A stretch of 27,525 bases of DNA, from the NCBI GenBank assembly GCA_964423865.1, contig CAYRGN010000048.1, forward strand, positions 1-27,525, in the 5' to 3' direction. Both the position numbers and the translations under genes were made by a program. A model generated the notes under the pieces. The model made no database searches, had not been told where the DNA came from, and worked only from the letters and a program-made list of their open reading frames with translations. Source of the stretch: Leadbetterella sp964423865. GTDB lineage: Bacteria > Bacteroidota > Bacteroidia > Cytophagales > Spirosomataceae. This document shows positions 8,026 to 16,800 of this stretch, piece after piece (positions within the stretch are counted from its first letter, which is position 1; the number at the start of each line of letters is the position of its first letter).

Positions 8026-9029
8026 AAAAAGCAGACAAAACCCACTATGAAAGAGTGTTATCGGCGGCCCCGATACCGTTCAAAAAGCTGATTGAGGGAA
8101 GCCCTGAAATTAAAGAGCTGCTCTTTACAGAATATGAGAAAGCGGAGGTGATACCTGATTTCTTCCTGTACCTTAGAGAGTACTACACCGAGGAACAAAT
8201 AAGAGAAAGCATCACCGGCGGAAGTAAAGGGCCAGTCTACGAAAGTAGGTCGCACGGAATGGCCGAATTTGTAAAGCCGTCCCCCGATGAAGTTAGAATG
8301 AATGAACTACATAAAGAGTTCATCCGCCAGGAAAGCAAGGGCGAACTACCTGACCAGTACTACCGCCCTGACATAATGAATACGAACACAGTCAAGTCTT
8401 TGAAAACGGTTCACAACGAAATAGAAATACTTGAGAAGTCTTTATTCTGGGATAGCCTGGACATCCACAAAGAAGCCGAAACCCGGGGGGCAAGTGTGCT
8501 ACTGGCACTAAGAAAAATGAATAACCCGACCCTTGCGGCAGCGGTAATAGATAGCATAGTATCAGAAAATGAAAACAAGGCACTCACGATAAAGCTAATA
8601 ATGGCTAAGCCAATGCTATCGGGAGGAAATAAACTACACACAGCAAAGGAGACGTGGAGAGCTTTAAAGTCAAATTTTAATTTGATTCTGGAAAATGGTA
8701 AAACTGAAATACAGCCTAAAGAAGCTGAAATAAAAACACCAAAATATACCGCAAAGCAGTTCGTTTTATCGTACTTGTTCGAGTGCGATGCAAAAGGGGA
8801 GAGCTATCCGGTAGGGAGCAAGATACTGCTAGAGAATATAGGAAACGAACGGATAGGAGCCGGGAAAGGGAACAGGTTCTACAAAGCATTTAACGAGGTG
8901 ATACAAAAAGACAGAAACACCGAAATAGCCCTAATAGAAATCGGGGGAGAAAACTGGAGAGAAATAGTACTAAGGCTTTCGCCTCATCCTGGTTTAATCG
9001 AAAAATACCTGAGCAAAAAACAACTATAA
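8022..9029 (+). CDS. Hypothetical protein, 335 aa, coupled to integrase
   Basis: I do not recognise this protein. It starts inside the integrase stop (ATGA overlap), so the two are probably co-translated. It is soluble, largely helical and charged, with no signal peptide or membrane segment. The C-terminal 110 residues (from about Y-T-A-K-Q-F-V-L-S-Y-L-F) look like a separate compact domain with the segment G-N-R-F-Y-K-A-F-N-E-V-I. Similar-looking proteins follow integrases in other Bacteroidota islands, as far as I recall. A role in recombination or element control is only a guess from position. Confidence 0.75.
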   Translation: MKKADKTHYERVLSAAPIPFKKLIEGSPEIKELLFTEYEKAEVIPDFFLYLREYYTEEQIRESITGGSKGPVYESRSHGMAEFVKPSPDEVRMNELHKEFIRQESKGELPDQYYRPDIMNTNTVKSLKTVHNEIEILEKSLFWDSLDIHKEAETRGASVLLALRKMNNPTLAAAVIDSIVSENENKALTIKLIMAKPMLSGGNKLHTAKETWRALKSNFNLILENGKTEIQPKEAEIKTPKYTAKQFVLSYLFECDAKGESYPVGSKILLENIGNERIGAGKGNRFYKAFNEVIQKDRNTEIALIEIGGENWREIVLRLSPHPGLIEKYLSKKQL

Positions 9030-9080
9030 AAAAGGGCAAAAAAAGGGCATTGCCCCGAGATGCCCCCAAAAACCCCTCGC

Positions 9081-9088
9081 TAATTTTG
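9081..9088 (+). promoter_or_regulatory. -7 promoter element opening the replication operon
   Basis: TAATTTTG matches TAnnTTTG and sits 21 bases before the ATG at 9110. The genes from 9110 to 17633 follow on the same strand with short gaps or overlaps and no visible terminator until 17695, so this could drive a long operon. Confidence 0.5.
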
Positions 9089-9109
9089 TTGCATAAAAAA
9101 AAAGAAATT

Positions 9110-9439
9110 ATGCACAACCTAGTTCTGAGTCCGATAGATCCGGAGAAGTTAATTACCAATATTGCTGACCGAGTAACCGCAAACGTTCTGAGTGCCATAA
9201 GGGGCGAACAGGTACCATCTAGGCAACCTGATGAGCCGATAACTATACAAGAGGCGGCTCAACTACTAAAACTCTCTGTTCCAACACTTTACGGAAAAGT
9301 AAGTCGAAACGAAATACCTTTCATGAAGAGAGGTAATCGCCTTTACTTTTCCCGTATAGAGCTACTTGGGTACCTTAAGGAGGGGCGTAGAAAATCAGTA
9401 GAGGAAATCGCAGAGGAAGCCTTCGCTCATAGACGCTAA
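9110..9439 (+). CDS. Excisionase-like HTH_17 DNA-binding protein
   Basis: The 109-residue product has a winged helix-turn-helix of the excisionase/MerR class at about residues 46-95: I-T-I-Q-E-A-A-Q-L-L-K-L-S-V-P-T-L-Y-G-K, then a wing ending in the typical G-N-R-L-Y-F-S-R-I-E-L. The first 40 residues form a helical extension common in the Bacteroidota versions. I chose the ATG at 9110 because a -7 element lies just upstream at 9081; the frame is open back to 9050. It may serve as the directionality factor for the integrase or as a regulator of the replication genes that follow. Confidence 0.8.
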   Translation: MHNLVLSPIDPEKLITNIADRVTANVLSAIRGEQVPSRQPDEPITIQEAAQLLKLSVPTLYGKVSRNEIPFMKRGNRLYFSRIELLGYLKEGRRKSVEEIAEEAFAHRR

Positions 9440-9453
9440 ACACACACAACGTA

Positions 9454-9648
9454 ATGAATCAACACACGACACACCGCAGGGTCTACCTGGTAGACCACGA
9501 CAAGGACACGCCGAAACGCAAACCTCGTACAGTCGCTGAGTTCCTAAGTGAAGGGGCAAAGCCAACGAACGACCTACCCCCCGGAGTAGTCCGCCTTAGC
9601 GACCTTATCAATGATTTTTTTAAAACACAACAAAAAAATAACGCCTAA
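9454..9648 (+). CDS. Small hypothetical protein, 64 aa
   Basis: This is a short basic protein with a histidine- and arginine-rich N-terminus and a C-terminal amphipathic stretch (V-V-R-L-S-D-L-I-N-D-F-F-K). It lies between two DNA-binding proteins and shares the A-rich pre-start leader (ACACACAACGTA) seen before other genes here. No family is recognised. Confidence 0.6.
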   Translation: MNQHTTHRRVYLVDHDKDTPKRKPRTVAEFLSEGAKPTNDLPPGVVRLSDLINDFFKTQQKNNA

Positions 9649-9652
9649 CATT

Positions 9653-9955
9653 ATGGGTACCACAACATCAGGCGCAATGTCTTCGGGGAAGGAGACTAAG
9701 CGCAAAGATAAGCCTCTGTCTCCTAATGAGCAAAGTATTTTAGCTATTCTCCAGACTGGGGGCCATTTCCCCGCCAAAGAGCTGGGTAAACGCACCCACG
9801 ACCGTGATCCGAGGAGTACTATCAGGTACCTGCGTGGTCGGGGTATCTCTATCCTAGACTACTGGGTTGGCAGCGGTAGTAACCGCTATAAGCACTATTA
9901 TTTAGTCGGCGGAGGCCCAACAAATGTTCAACTTAACCTATTCCCGGCGAAATGA
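9653..9955 (+). CDS. Winged-helix-like small DNA-binding protein
   Basis: From the ATG at 9653 the product is 100 residues. Residues 24-85 look like a winged helix of the kind found in phage replication and regulatory proteins: N-E-Q-S-I-L-A-I-L-Q-T-G-G-H-F-P-A-K-E-L, then a recognition helix around R-S-T-I-R-Y-L-R-G-R-G, then a wing (S-N-R-Y-K-H-Y-Y-L). It overlaps the downstream replication gene by four bases (ATGA), so a replication-linked job such as origin binding is plausible. The open frame extends to 9611 but would overlap the previous gene. Function is inferred from fold-like pattern and position. Confidence 0.68.
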   Translation: MGTTTSGAMSSGKETKRKDKPLSPNEQSILAILQTGGHFPAKELGKRTHDRDPRSTIRYLRGRGISILDYWVGSGSNRYKHYYLVGGGPTNVQLNLFPAK

Positions 9956-10992
9956 GAAAGACAGAAAAAAAGGCATTTCTATGGTATTTGAGTTGGATGG
10001 AAAATCTTGCTCACTTATCAGACGAGAGTATCGGGAAAATCGCAAGAGCGTTGTGCCTCCAGGAGGAGGCGTTAGATATTCCTACTCTTACAGGAGAGGA
10101 GAGGATGGCTTTTACTTTTATGAGGGGAGACATCGACCGTGCTAATAAGAATTGGGAAGAGTCTGTATCAAAGAAGGCATATGCTGGGCGAATGGGAAAT
10201 CTTAAGAAATATCAACCCGACCTATACCAGCAAGTAGAGCGAGGATCTATAACACTTGAAGACGCTGAGAGTCTCGCAACGTCCCGCAAGTCTCGCAATG
10301 CGACAAATGCGATCGCACCCTCTCGCAAAGCTCGCTTAGATAAGGATAAGGATGTAGATAAGGATAAGGATGTAGATAAGGATAAGGATGTAGATAAGGA
10401 TAAGGATGTAGATAAGGATAAAGAAGAAGAAGAGTTCTCCTTTTCGCCGAATTTTGATTTTGATTCTTTTGATTCCGGCTTTGACTCTATCGATTATTCA
10501 TTCTACCGCAATTCATGGAACGAGCAGCTACCGGCCCACACCAAAGTATCTGCCATAACGCCGAAGCGCAGAAAACAAATCGAGACCCGGGTTAAAGAGT
10601 TCGGAAAGACGAAAGAACAGCAGGAAGAAGTCTTCGGCGAAATCATTTCAAAAATCAAAGCATCCGATTTCTTGAATGGCGACAATCAAAGAGGCTGGAA
10701 ACCCTCCTTTGATTGGCTCTTTTCGAATTCGGATAATTGGCGTAAAATCTACGAGGGCAATTATGACGCAAAAAGCCAAGGTAAAGCCCAGTCCCCAAAC
10801 AAAGCCAACACGGTCACTTTACCGGACGGCCGGACTGTGACCCTCGGTGTAGATGAATACATTCATGAGCGGGGCCATCGTACACTTGGCCAGGGTCTTA
10901 TCGATATCCCGATGGATGCACCACCACGGCCGAGCAAGCAGCATTATTTTAGTCAGCAGACCCACACTTGGGAATTTAACGGGCTAATGTAA
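9952..10992 (+). CDS. DnaD-like phage replication protein (putative replisome organiser/helicase loader)
   Basis: The 346-residue product has an N-terminal domain (1-75) beginning K-A-F-L-W-Y-L-S-W-M-E-N resembling replication-organiser domains of Bacteroidota phages (DUF6291-like, from memory). A low-complexity acidic linker follows at about residues 125-160, made of D-K-D-K-D-V repeats. The C-terminal domain (about 180-265) ends with F-D-W-L-F-S-N-S-D-N-W-R-K-I-Y-E-G-N-Y-D, the sort of ending seen in DnaD/replication-initiation domains. It overlaps the genes on both sides (ATGA before, TAATG after), which ties it to the primase-helicase as its likely partner. It probably loads or guides that helicase at the element's origin. 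Confidence 0.7.
   Translation: MRKTEKKAFLWYLSWMENLAHLSDESIGKIARALCLQEEALDIPTLTGEERMAFTFMRGDIDRANKNWEESVSKKAYAGRMGNLKKYQPDLYQQVERGSITLEDAESLATSRKSRNATNAIAPSRKARLDKDKDVDKDKDVDKDKDVDKDKDVDKDKEEEEFSFSPNFDFDSFDSGFDSIDYSFYRNSWNEQLPAHTKVSAITPKRRKQIETRVKEFGKTKEQQEEVFGEIISKIKASDFLNGDNQRGWKPSFDWLFSNSDNWRKIYEGNYDAKSQGKAQSPNKANTVTLPDGRTVTLGVDEYIHERGHRTLGQGLIDIPMDAPPRPSKQHYFSQQTHTWEFNGLM
10339..10422 (+). repeat. In-frame 18-bp tandem repeat (D-K-D-K-D-V)x4
   Basis: Four perfect copies of GATAAGGATAAGGATGTA run from 10339 to 10410, followed by a partial copy. The period is a multiple of three, so copy-number change keeps the frame and simply lengthens the charged linker of the replication protein. Confidence 0.97.
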
Positions 10993-12767
10993 TGAGGTGG
11001 GATCAGTTAAATATCGACCTAAAGGGCCGCAGCAGAGGCAAGGTGAAAGTGCATTGCCCGAAGTGTCACGACACCCGGAGTAACAAGCAGGACAGATCTT
11101 TATCCGTTGACATTGACGCCGGACTTTATAAGTGCCACTACTGTTCTTGGTCAGGATCAGCAGCGGACAAGGAAGACAGCGAGTGGCGGAGGCCCCTCAA
11201 GATGCAGACGAAGGAATATAAGCGACCTGCTAAGATTGGGTCTGCCAATCTATCAGAAAAAGCCGTGAAATACTTTGCCGGCCGGGGCATCAGTCTTCAA
11301 ACCTTGCAGCTAATGAATGTGACCGAGGGTAAAGAATTTATGCCACAGAAAAACGCAGAAGTCAACACCATTCAATTTAACTACTTCCTTCACGGTGAGC
11401 ATATCAATACCAAATTCCGGACAGCCGACAAACATTTTAAGTTGACTAGCGGGGCGGAACTCTTGCCCTTCAACGTAGATGCAATTTTTAAGGCCTCCAC
11501 GGCCATAATTACAGAGGGGGAGATAGACACCCTTAGTTTCGTTGAGATAGGCCTTAAAAACGTTGTTTCTGTACCTAATGGAGCGTCCGCAAATTTATCG
11601 TATCTGGATGCGTACATTGACTCGCATTTCGACGATAAGGGGGCCATCTATATCGCCGTAGACACCGACACCAAAGGAGAGATTTTGCGCAAAGAATTGA
11701 TCCGGCGTTTCGGCCCTGAACGTTGTAAAATTATTGAGTACGGGGAAGGCTGTAAAGACGCAAATGAGCATTTGGTAAAGTATGGCAAAGAAAGCCTATT
11801 GGAGTGCTACCACCAGGCAAAGGAGGTCAAAATCGAGGGGGTTTTTACTGTCCGGGATTATGAGCAGAGCTTAGATGCACTATTTGAGAAGGGCCTTCAA
11901 CCAGGTGCCACTATCGGCCACTCAAACTTTGATCACCTGTGTTCTTTCGAAACGAAGAGGCTTTGTATAGTTACAGGCGTTCCAGGATCGGGGAAATCCG
12001 AGTTTATCGATGAAATGTTGGAACGTTTAAACATTCGGTACGGCTGGCGTTCGGCTTTCTTCTCACCGGAGAACGCCCCGCTTGAATATCACGCTTCCAA
12101 GCTGATCGAGAAGTTCACAGGGAAGAAATTTAAGAAAGGAGTACTTTCGATGGAAGAGTACGCCGAGGTTAAAGCACACCTGGAGCAGGACTTTTTCTTT
12201 ATAACTCCGGAAAAATATACTTTGTCCCATATTCTGGATGCCGCTAAGTCACTTGTTCGACGTAAGGGGATTAAGTGCCTGGTGATCGACCCATATAACC
12301 GGGTGGAGGCAGAGGCTTCCTCTAAGAGTGAGACCTTGCAGATCAGCGAGTTCCTTGACAAGCTCACGAACTTTGCCCAGATCAATGACGTGCTTGTCAT
12401 TCTTATGGCCCATCCCTCAAAACGCCCAAGATCTAAAGACGGAGCTATTGAGGTACCGAACCTGTACGATATTTCAGGGTCAGCAAACTTTTACAACAAG
12501 GCGGATTATGGGATCATTGTTCACAGGAATTATAGCGAGGATACGGTAGAGGTTCACGTTCAGAAAGTTAAGTTCCGAAACCTGGGCCAAGTAGGAATCG
12601 CACGATTCAAATACAACGCCAGTAACGGACGATACACTCCGGTTGACGGCGGACTTTTGAGCGACCCAGATAATAGTAACCATCTTCGGAAGTCAATCAA
12701 AGATCCAGCAGAATACGAGCAGCACCGGATACCATATAACTACGATAGTGGCGATATTCCCTTTTGA
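10992..12767 (+). CDS. TOPRIM primase-helicase (T7 gp4/Twinkle type)
   Basis: This 591-residue bifunctional replication enzyme would make RNA primers and unwind DNA at the fork. In order: a zinc finger C22-C25...C48-C51; a TOPRIM domain with the catalytic glutamate in T-E-G-E-I-D (E175) and D-T-D at 224-226; then a RecA-type hexameric helicase domain with Walker A G-V-P-G-S-G-K-S (329-336) and Walker B L-V-I-D-P-Y-N (aspartate about 433). The late motif V-Q-K-V-K-F-R-N-L-G fits DnaB/gp4-like helicases. Start overlaps the previous stop (TAATG). Together with the DnaD-like protein it implies that the element replicates its own DNA. Confidence 0.92.
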   Translation: MRWDQLNIDLKGRSRGKVKVHCPKCHDTRSNKQDRSLSVDIDAGLYKCHYCSWSGSAADKEDSEWRRPLKMQTKEYKRPAKIGSANLSEKAVKYFAGRGISLQTLQLMNVTEGKEFMPQKNAEVNTIQFNYFLHGEHINTKFRTADKHFKLTSGAELLPFNVDAIFKASTAIITEGEIDTLSFVEIGLKNVVSVPNGASANLSYLDAYIDSHFDDKGAIYIAVDTDTKGEILRKELIRRFGPERCKIIEYGEGCKDANEHLVKYGKESLLECYHQAKEVKIEGVFTVRDYEQSLDALFEKGLQPGATIGHSNFDHLCSFETKRLCIVTGVPGSGKSEFIDEMLERLNIRYGWRSAFFSPENAPLEYHASKLIEKFTGKKFKKGVLSMEEYAEVKAHLEQDFFFITPEKYTLSHILDAAKSLVRRKGIKCLVIDPYNRVEAEASSKSETLQISEFLDKLTNFAQINDVLVILMAHPSKRPRSKDGAIEVPNLYDISGSANFYNKADYGIIVHRNYSEDTVEVHVQKVKFRNLGQVGIARFKYNASNGRYTPVDGGLLSDPDNSNHLRKSIKDPAEYEQHRIPYNYDSGDIPF

Positions 12768-12790
12768 TTCTACAATTGACACACAATGAA

Positions 12791-13018
12791 ATGAAACAGC
12801 ACACAGCTCTGACACTCAACAAGAAAACCGGCGATATCTACCGCTGGGAGGGCGGCCTCCGCTTTAAGAATCTAACCACGGGGAGAGCCGGGGAACTTCA
12901 AGCAAAAGAGGAGGCACAGAAGGCGTTTGCTATCCCGTTACATCTCAACGAAATGGCCACCCAGAACGCCAATCTTATTACACTTATTCAGGCGTTGGGG
13001 TTGTCAATGGAAATGTAA
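12791..13018 (+). CDS. Small hypothetical protein, 75 aa
   Basis: The ATG at 12791 is preferred over an upstream TTG (12764) that would overlap the helicase gene. The product starts K-Q-H-T-A-L-T-L-N-K-K-T-G-D-I-Y and ends in a hydrophobic helix (N-L-I-T-L-I-Q-A-L-G-L). The first half could form a small beta-sheet. No family is recognised. It belongs to the run of small genes between the replication and tape-measure genes, where tailed phages often keep tail-assembly chaperones; that parallel is positional only. Confidence 0.6.
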   Translation: MKQHTALTLNKKTGDIYRWEGGLRFKNLTTGRAGELQAKEEAQKAFAIPLHLNEMATQNANLITLIQALGLSMEM

Positions 13019-13062
13019 TTTTTAATCGAATCTAATAGTATTTACAACAAAAAAACAGAGAA

Positions 13063-13302
13063 ATGAAAAGAACAGAAATCACGCCGGAACTACGACAAAC
13101 GTTTATTGAGGCCCTCGTGGATGGGGTTATCGGACTAAAAGAATGCGGATGCGTTTTGCAGACTATTGAGGGCGTTCCGGCCACCCCTTCCGAACAGGAC
13201 AACTGGAATGAATACGTTGTCGTCAACAACGAAAAACGCAACCTTATCAGGGAAGGATTAGCGGCCGGATTTATCGACCTTGACGCCCTTTTTGATCTCT
13301 AA
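13063..13302 (+). CDS. Small hypothetical protein, 79 aa
   Basis: The acidic product has a predicted helical N-terminus (E-L-R-Q-T-F-I-E-A-L-V-D-G-V-I-G) and two cysteines close together (E-C-G-C). It is preceded by an A-rich leader (ACAACAAAAAAACAGAGAA) like those of neighbouring genes. I recognise no family. Confidence 0.62.
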   Translation: MKRTEITPELRQTFIEALVDGVIGLKECGCVLQTIEGVPATPSEQDNWNEYVVVNNEKRNLIREGLAAGFIDLDALFDL

Positions 13303-13337
13303 TTTTATTCGTACCTTTAAACAACGCAATTTTTATT

Positions 13338-13490
13338 ATGAAAACCGAAACCGACAGATATCTGCTTATTCTCCTTATAGCTGACCTCATCCACCGATTA
13401 GAGCGCATCGATTTATCAGGATTGTCAGATGGGAAATTGAAGAATATCGCTAATCACATAAATGATGCTATTGAGATAGCCCGGGAATGA
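13338..13490 (+). CDS. Very small hypothetical protein, 50 aa
   Basis: This ATG-TGA frame encodes 50 residues: a hydrophobic N-terminal helix (Y-L-L-I-L-L-I-A-D-L-I-H-R-L) followed by a helix ending A-I-E-I-A-R-E. It follows a TTTAAACA-type leader like the two downstream genes and fits neatly into the gap, which supports it as a real gene. The pattern could be a short coiled coil or peripheral membrane peptide. Function is unknown. Confidence 0.5.
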   Translation: MKTETDRYLLILLIADLIHRLERIDLSGLSDGKLKNIANHINDAIEIARE

Positions 13491-13532
13491 CGATTTTAGA
13501 GCATATTTTTACAAGACTTTAAACACACAACG

Positions 13533-13787
13533 ATGAAAAACGAGATTGAAGAAATCAAAGAAATTCAGGCAGCCGCCCAGCAACAGGGCGTTTATGCCGT
13601 TAGGTCGCTGCACGAGAGTGTGAGCCTGTTTAGTAACGGGTTAGAGACTGTCCGCCACTACTTCCCCGAGCAAGGCGACCGGGTAGACGCTACCCAGCAG
13701 GCTTTTGCTCAGGCCAGGTCTTTACTGGCGGAAATCTTAAACGACATGATCCTAAACCCAAGATATCCGATACCGGATCAGTATTGA
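13533..13787 (+). CDS. Small helical hypothetical protein upstream of tape measure
   Basis: The 84-residue product is mostly helical with heptad-like stretches (E-I-E-E-I-K-E-I-Q-A-A-A, and A-F-A-Q-A-R-S-L-L-A-E-I-L). The leader before its ATG (TTTTTACAAGACTTTAAACA) closely resembles that of the tape-measure gene, which starts 45 bases after its stop. Position directly ahead of the tape measure matches where tailed phages keep tail-assembly chaperones, but no sequence similarity to them is evident. Confidence 0.62.
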   Translation: MKNEIEEIKEIQAAAQQQGVYAVRSLHESVSLFSNGLETVRHYFPEQGDRVDATQQAFAQARSLLAEILNDMILNPRYPIPDQY

Positions 13788-13832
13788 GCCTATCTCGCTC
13801 ATTTTTTACACAACTTTTAAACATAAAAAACT

Positions 13833-16800
13833 ATGTTAGGTAATCACGAGGGAGGTATCTACTTTCAGATAGGGTTAGATACCGCAAAGCTAAAATCTGA
13901 CGCTTTCGCCGCAGAGAAAATCTTAAAGGGGCTTGGAGATCAGGCCACACTCGAGGGCGGGAAATTAAGCGCATTTCAGCAAGGTTTTAACCGAGCAAAA
14001 ATCGAGCTAGACGCCCTAGCGGCCTCCGCAATCAAAAGCGGATCGGGCGTCCAAAGGTTCTTTGCCCATTTGTCCCAGGATATAGCTCACCAAAGGGAAA
14101 TAGTTAAATCTCTGGAAGCTGATTTTAAAGTATTCAACAAGCAGATAACGAACACAGCACCCGGGCAGGTAAAGCAAGAACTAATAAAGGAGAGGCGCGC
14201 ACTCCGACAAGAACTCGACGCTGAAAAAGGGGCATTAGCCGCCCTGGAGGAGGCCTCGAAAAGAATGAGTTCGGGGTATTCTGAATTAAACCGACAACTC
14301 CGGTTTTTACAAGCTGAAATGATCCGACTCGAGCAAGCTGGAGAGCGGGACACCCAACAATTCAGGGAGCTTGAAGCGGAGGCCGCCCGGCTTAAAAATT
14401 CCATTTCAGGAATCAGCAAAACCGTCCGTGGCGCCGCAAATTCAGGGTCAGCATTCAAGGGGCTAACCGAGGGTTTACGAGCCGTTAGCGGGGCCTTTGC
14501 AGCCTCCACCGGGGTGATGGCCCTATCTACCGGCGGAAGCGAAAACCTGCAAAGAATTCAGGTACGTTTGCAATCGGCTATCGCAATGACGATGGGACTG
14601 CAAGAGCTGAGCAGTACCTTGGACAAGAATTCGACTTTCCAGACCGTCACTTTAACCCGAGCGAAAACCCTGTATACCGCCGCACTCACCAGGCTTACTG
14701 CCGCCCTGGGTGGTTCTGCCGTGGCGGCCAAAGCTCTGATGGGAACGCTCACCCTTGGCCTTTCCGTTGCCGTGGGTGCCGTTATTTCGATGTGGGATAG
14801 GTATTCGGCAAAACAGGAAGAAGCAAGCCGAAAACTCCAGGAACGTCTTTCGCTCGAAAGGAACGCCCGGGAAACCATGATCCAGGCGAGATTGGAAATG
14901 GAAAATAATATTCGGTCAATTGAAACCTTCACCGGCACAAAAGAGCAAGAAAAGCAGAAGATTAAGGAACTAAATAAAGAGTACGGGGAAACATTCGGGT
15001 ATTTCAAGACGCTTTCTGAATGGTACGATACCCTAGTCGGGAAGGGTGACGCTTATATTGAGTCCTTGTATCTCCAGGCTAAAGCCAAGGCCCTGCTCAC
15101 TAAGGCCGTAGAGGCAGAAAATAAAGTAAGAGAAATCGAAGAAACCCCGGCAGGTAACTTCACCACCCTGGGGGATAGGGTCGGCAAACGTTTTTCAGCA
15201 GGGCCCTTTAAAAGGCTTTCTACCGATCAGATTAATAAAGAGGCAAAGGCGGAGGCAAGGAAAGAAGCGGAAACGGCGGCAAAAGCCTATCGGGAAGAAT
15301 GGGAGGATACGATGGACAGGGTAAATAGCATCGCAACTCTCAACGATCTGGGCGGCCACCAGGAACCAAGTAAGGGTAGATCGAAAGGAAAGAAAAAAGA
15401 CGACCCCTTTATTAAGGGTCTGGAAGAACGGAAAAAGAAATATGCCGAGTATGCTGCTTGGGTTAATTCAACCGACGAAGAAATCCGGAACAGCACAGGG
15501 AAAGAATTTGAGAAGATTCTGAAAGATGGGAACAGCTTTCTGGAGTACCTAAAAAAACAGAGGGACGCTCTATTAGCAGTTGATAAGCGTAGCCCCGAAC
15601 AGAGTAAGCAGCTTACCCAGCTCCGAACCTATATCGTAGACGTAGAGGGGGAAACCGAGATCGGCAGATACGAGAAGAACTTGCAGGAACTTATCAAGGG
15701 TGAGGACGACCTGATTAAGAAACTAACCGCCGTCAAGAAATTGCGGGAGGAAATCAACGACGCCGACCCCCTGAAAGCACAGAAAGTGGAAATGCTCGAT
15801 AAAGAATCCGGTAACCTTGCCGCCGAACTTATCACAGCTGAAAAATCAGCTATGGAAAACACCTTTAAAACGTATGCGGGTCATCTTACCGAGAAGCTGG
15901 AATTTGATTCCCAATACTTTGCCAATAAAGCCCGGATCCAGTCCAAAATCAATTCCGCCAGTAACGCAGAAGAATTGGCGGCGTACACGCAGATGCTTGT
16001 CAACTTAAACAAAAAGCGTGACGAACTAGCGATAACGCCCGAAGAAAAAGAATACAATGAGTTGTTAACGTCGTACCAGGGCTTTGAGGAGCAGCGCAAG
16101 GCAATATCTGAGAAATACGACAAAGAGATCGCACAGGCCCGAGCCAAAAACAACGCTGATCTGGAGAAGAAAATAGCAGCTAAGAGAGACAGGGAAATTG
16201 GGAAAGCTCTTATGACTGAATTGGCTGGTTCGGACAAATGGGGAAAGCTGTTTACGGATATGGATAACATGAGCCGCAAGCAGATACAGGCATTACTTGA
16301 CGAGTTCGAGAAGAATAAAGATAAATTAACAGTCGGGCTTGATTCGGAATCTTTGGAGAAGTTGAAAAAACAACTAAAAGAAGCCGAGAAGATCGTCACT
16401 AAAAACAACCCATTTGGTCAGCTTGCCCAAGCTATCAAAGACTATAAAGAAGGTAACGGCGATATCGAGAAGGTTGGAGAGTCCTTAGGGAAGGCAGCTA
16501 ATACTACCGGTGAGATATTCGACCAGGTTACTAGCGGACTGGAGCAAATGGGAGTTGTCGCAGACAAATCAACCAAAGACCTATTGAAAGCTGTCAGCGA
16601 AACGGTAAATGGGATAGGTAACGCCATCCAGGGGTATTTCTCCGGGAATTACGGACAGATGGCCGGAGGGATTGTTCAGATGGTCGTAGGGGTTGTTAAG
16701 CTCATGGACACTCAAACCCGAAAAGCTGAAAAGCAAATAGAGGATATTTCAGTACAACTCCAGAGACTCGAAACATTATACTCCCGGATACAGTACCGAG

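Noticed and set aside
9924..10145. Alternative open frame overlapping the start of the DnaD-like gene
   Set aside because: It overlaps two better-supported genes, and its translation has no domain pattern.
15881..16408. Minus-strand open frames opposite the tape-measure gene
   Set aside because: They are Ser- and Phe-rich shadow frames of a well-supported coding sequence with no promoter or family signal.
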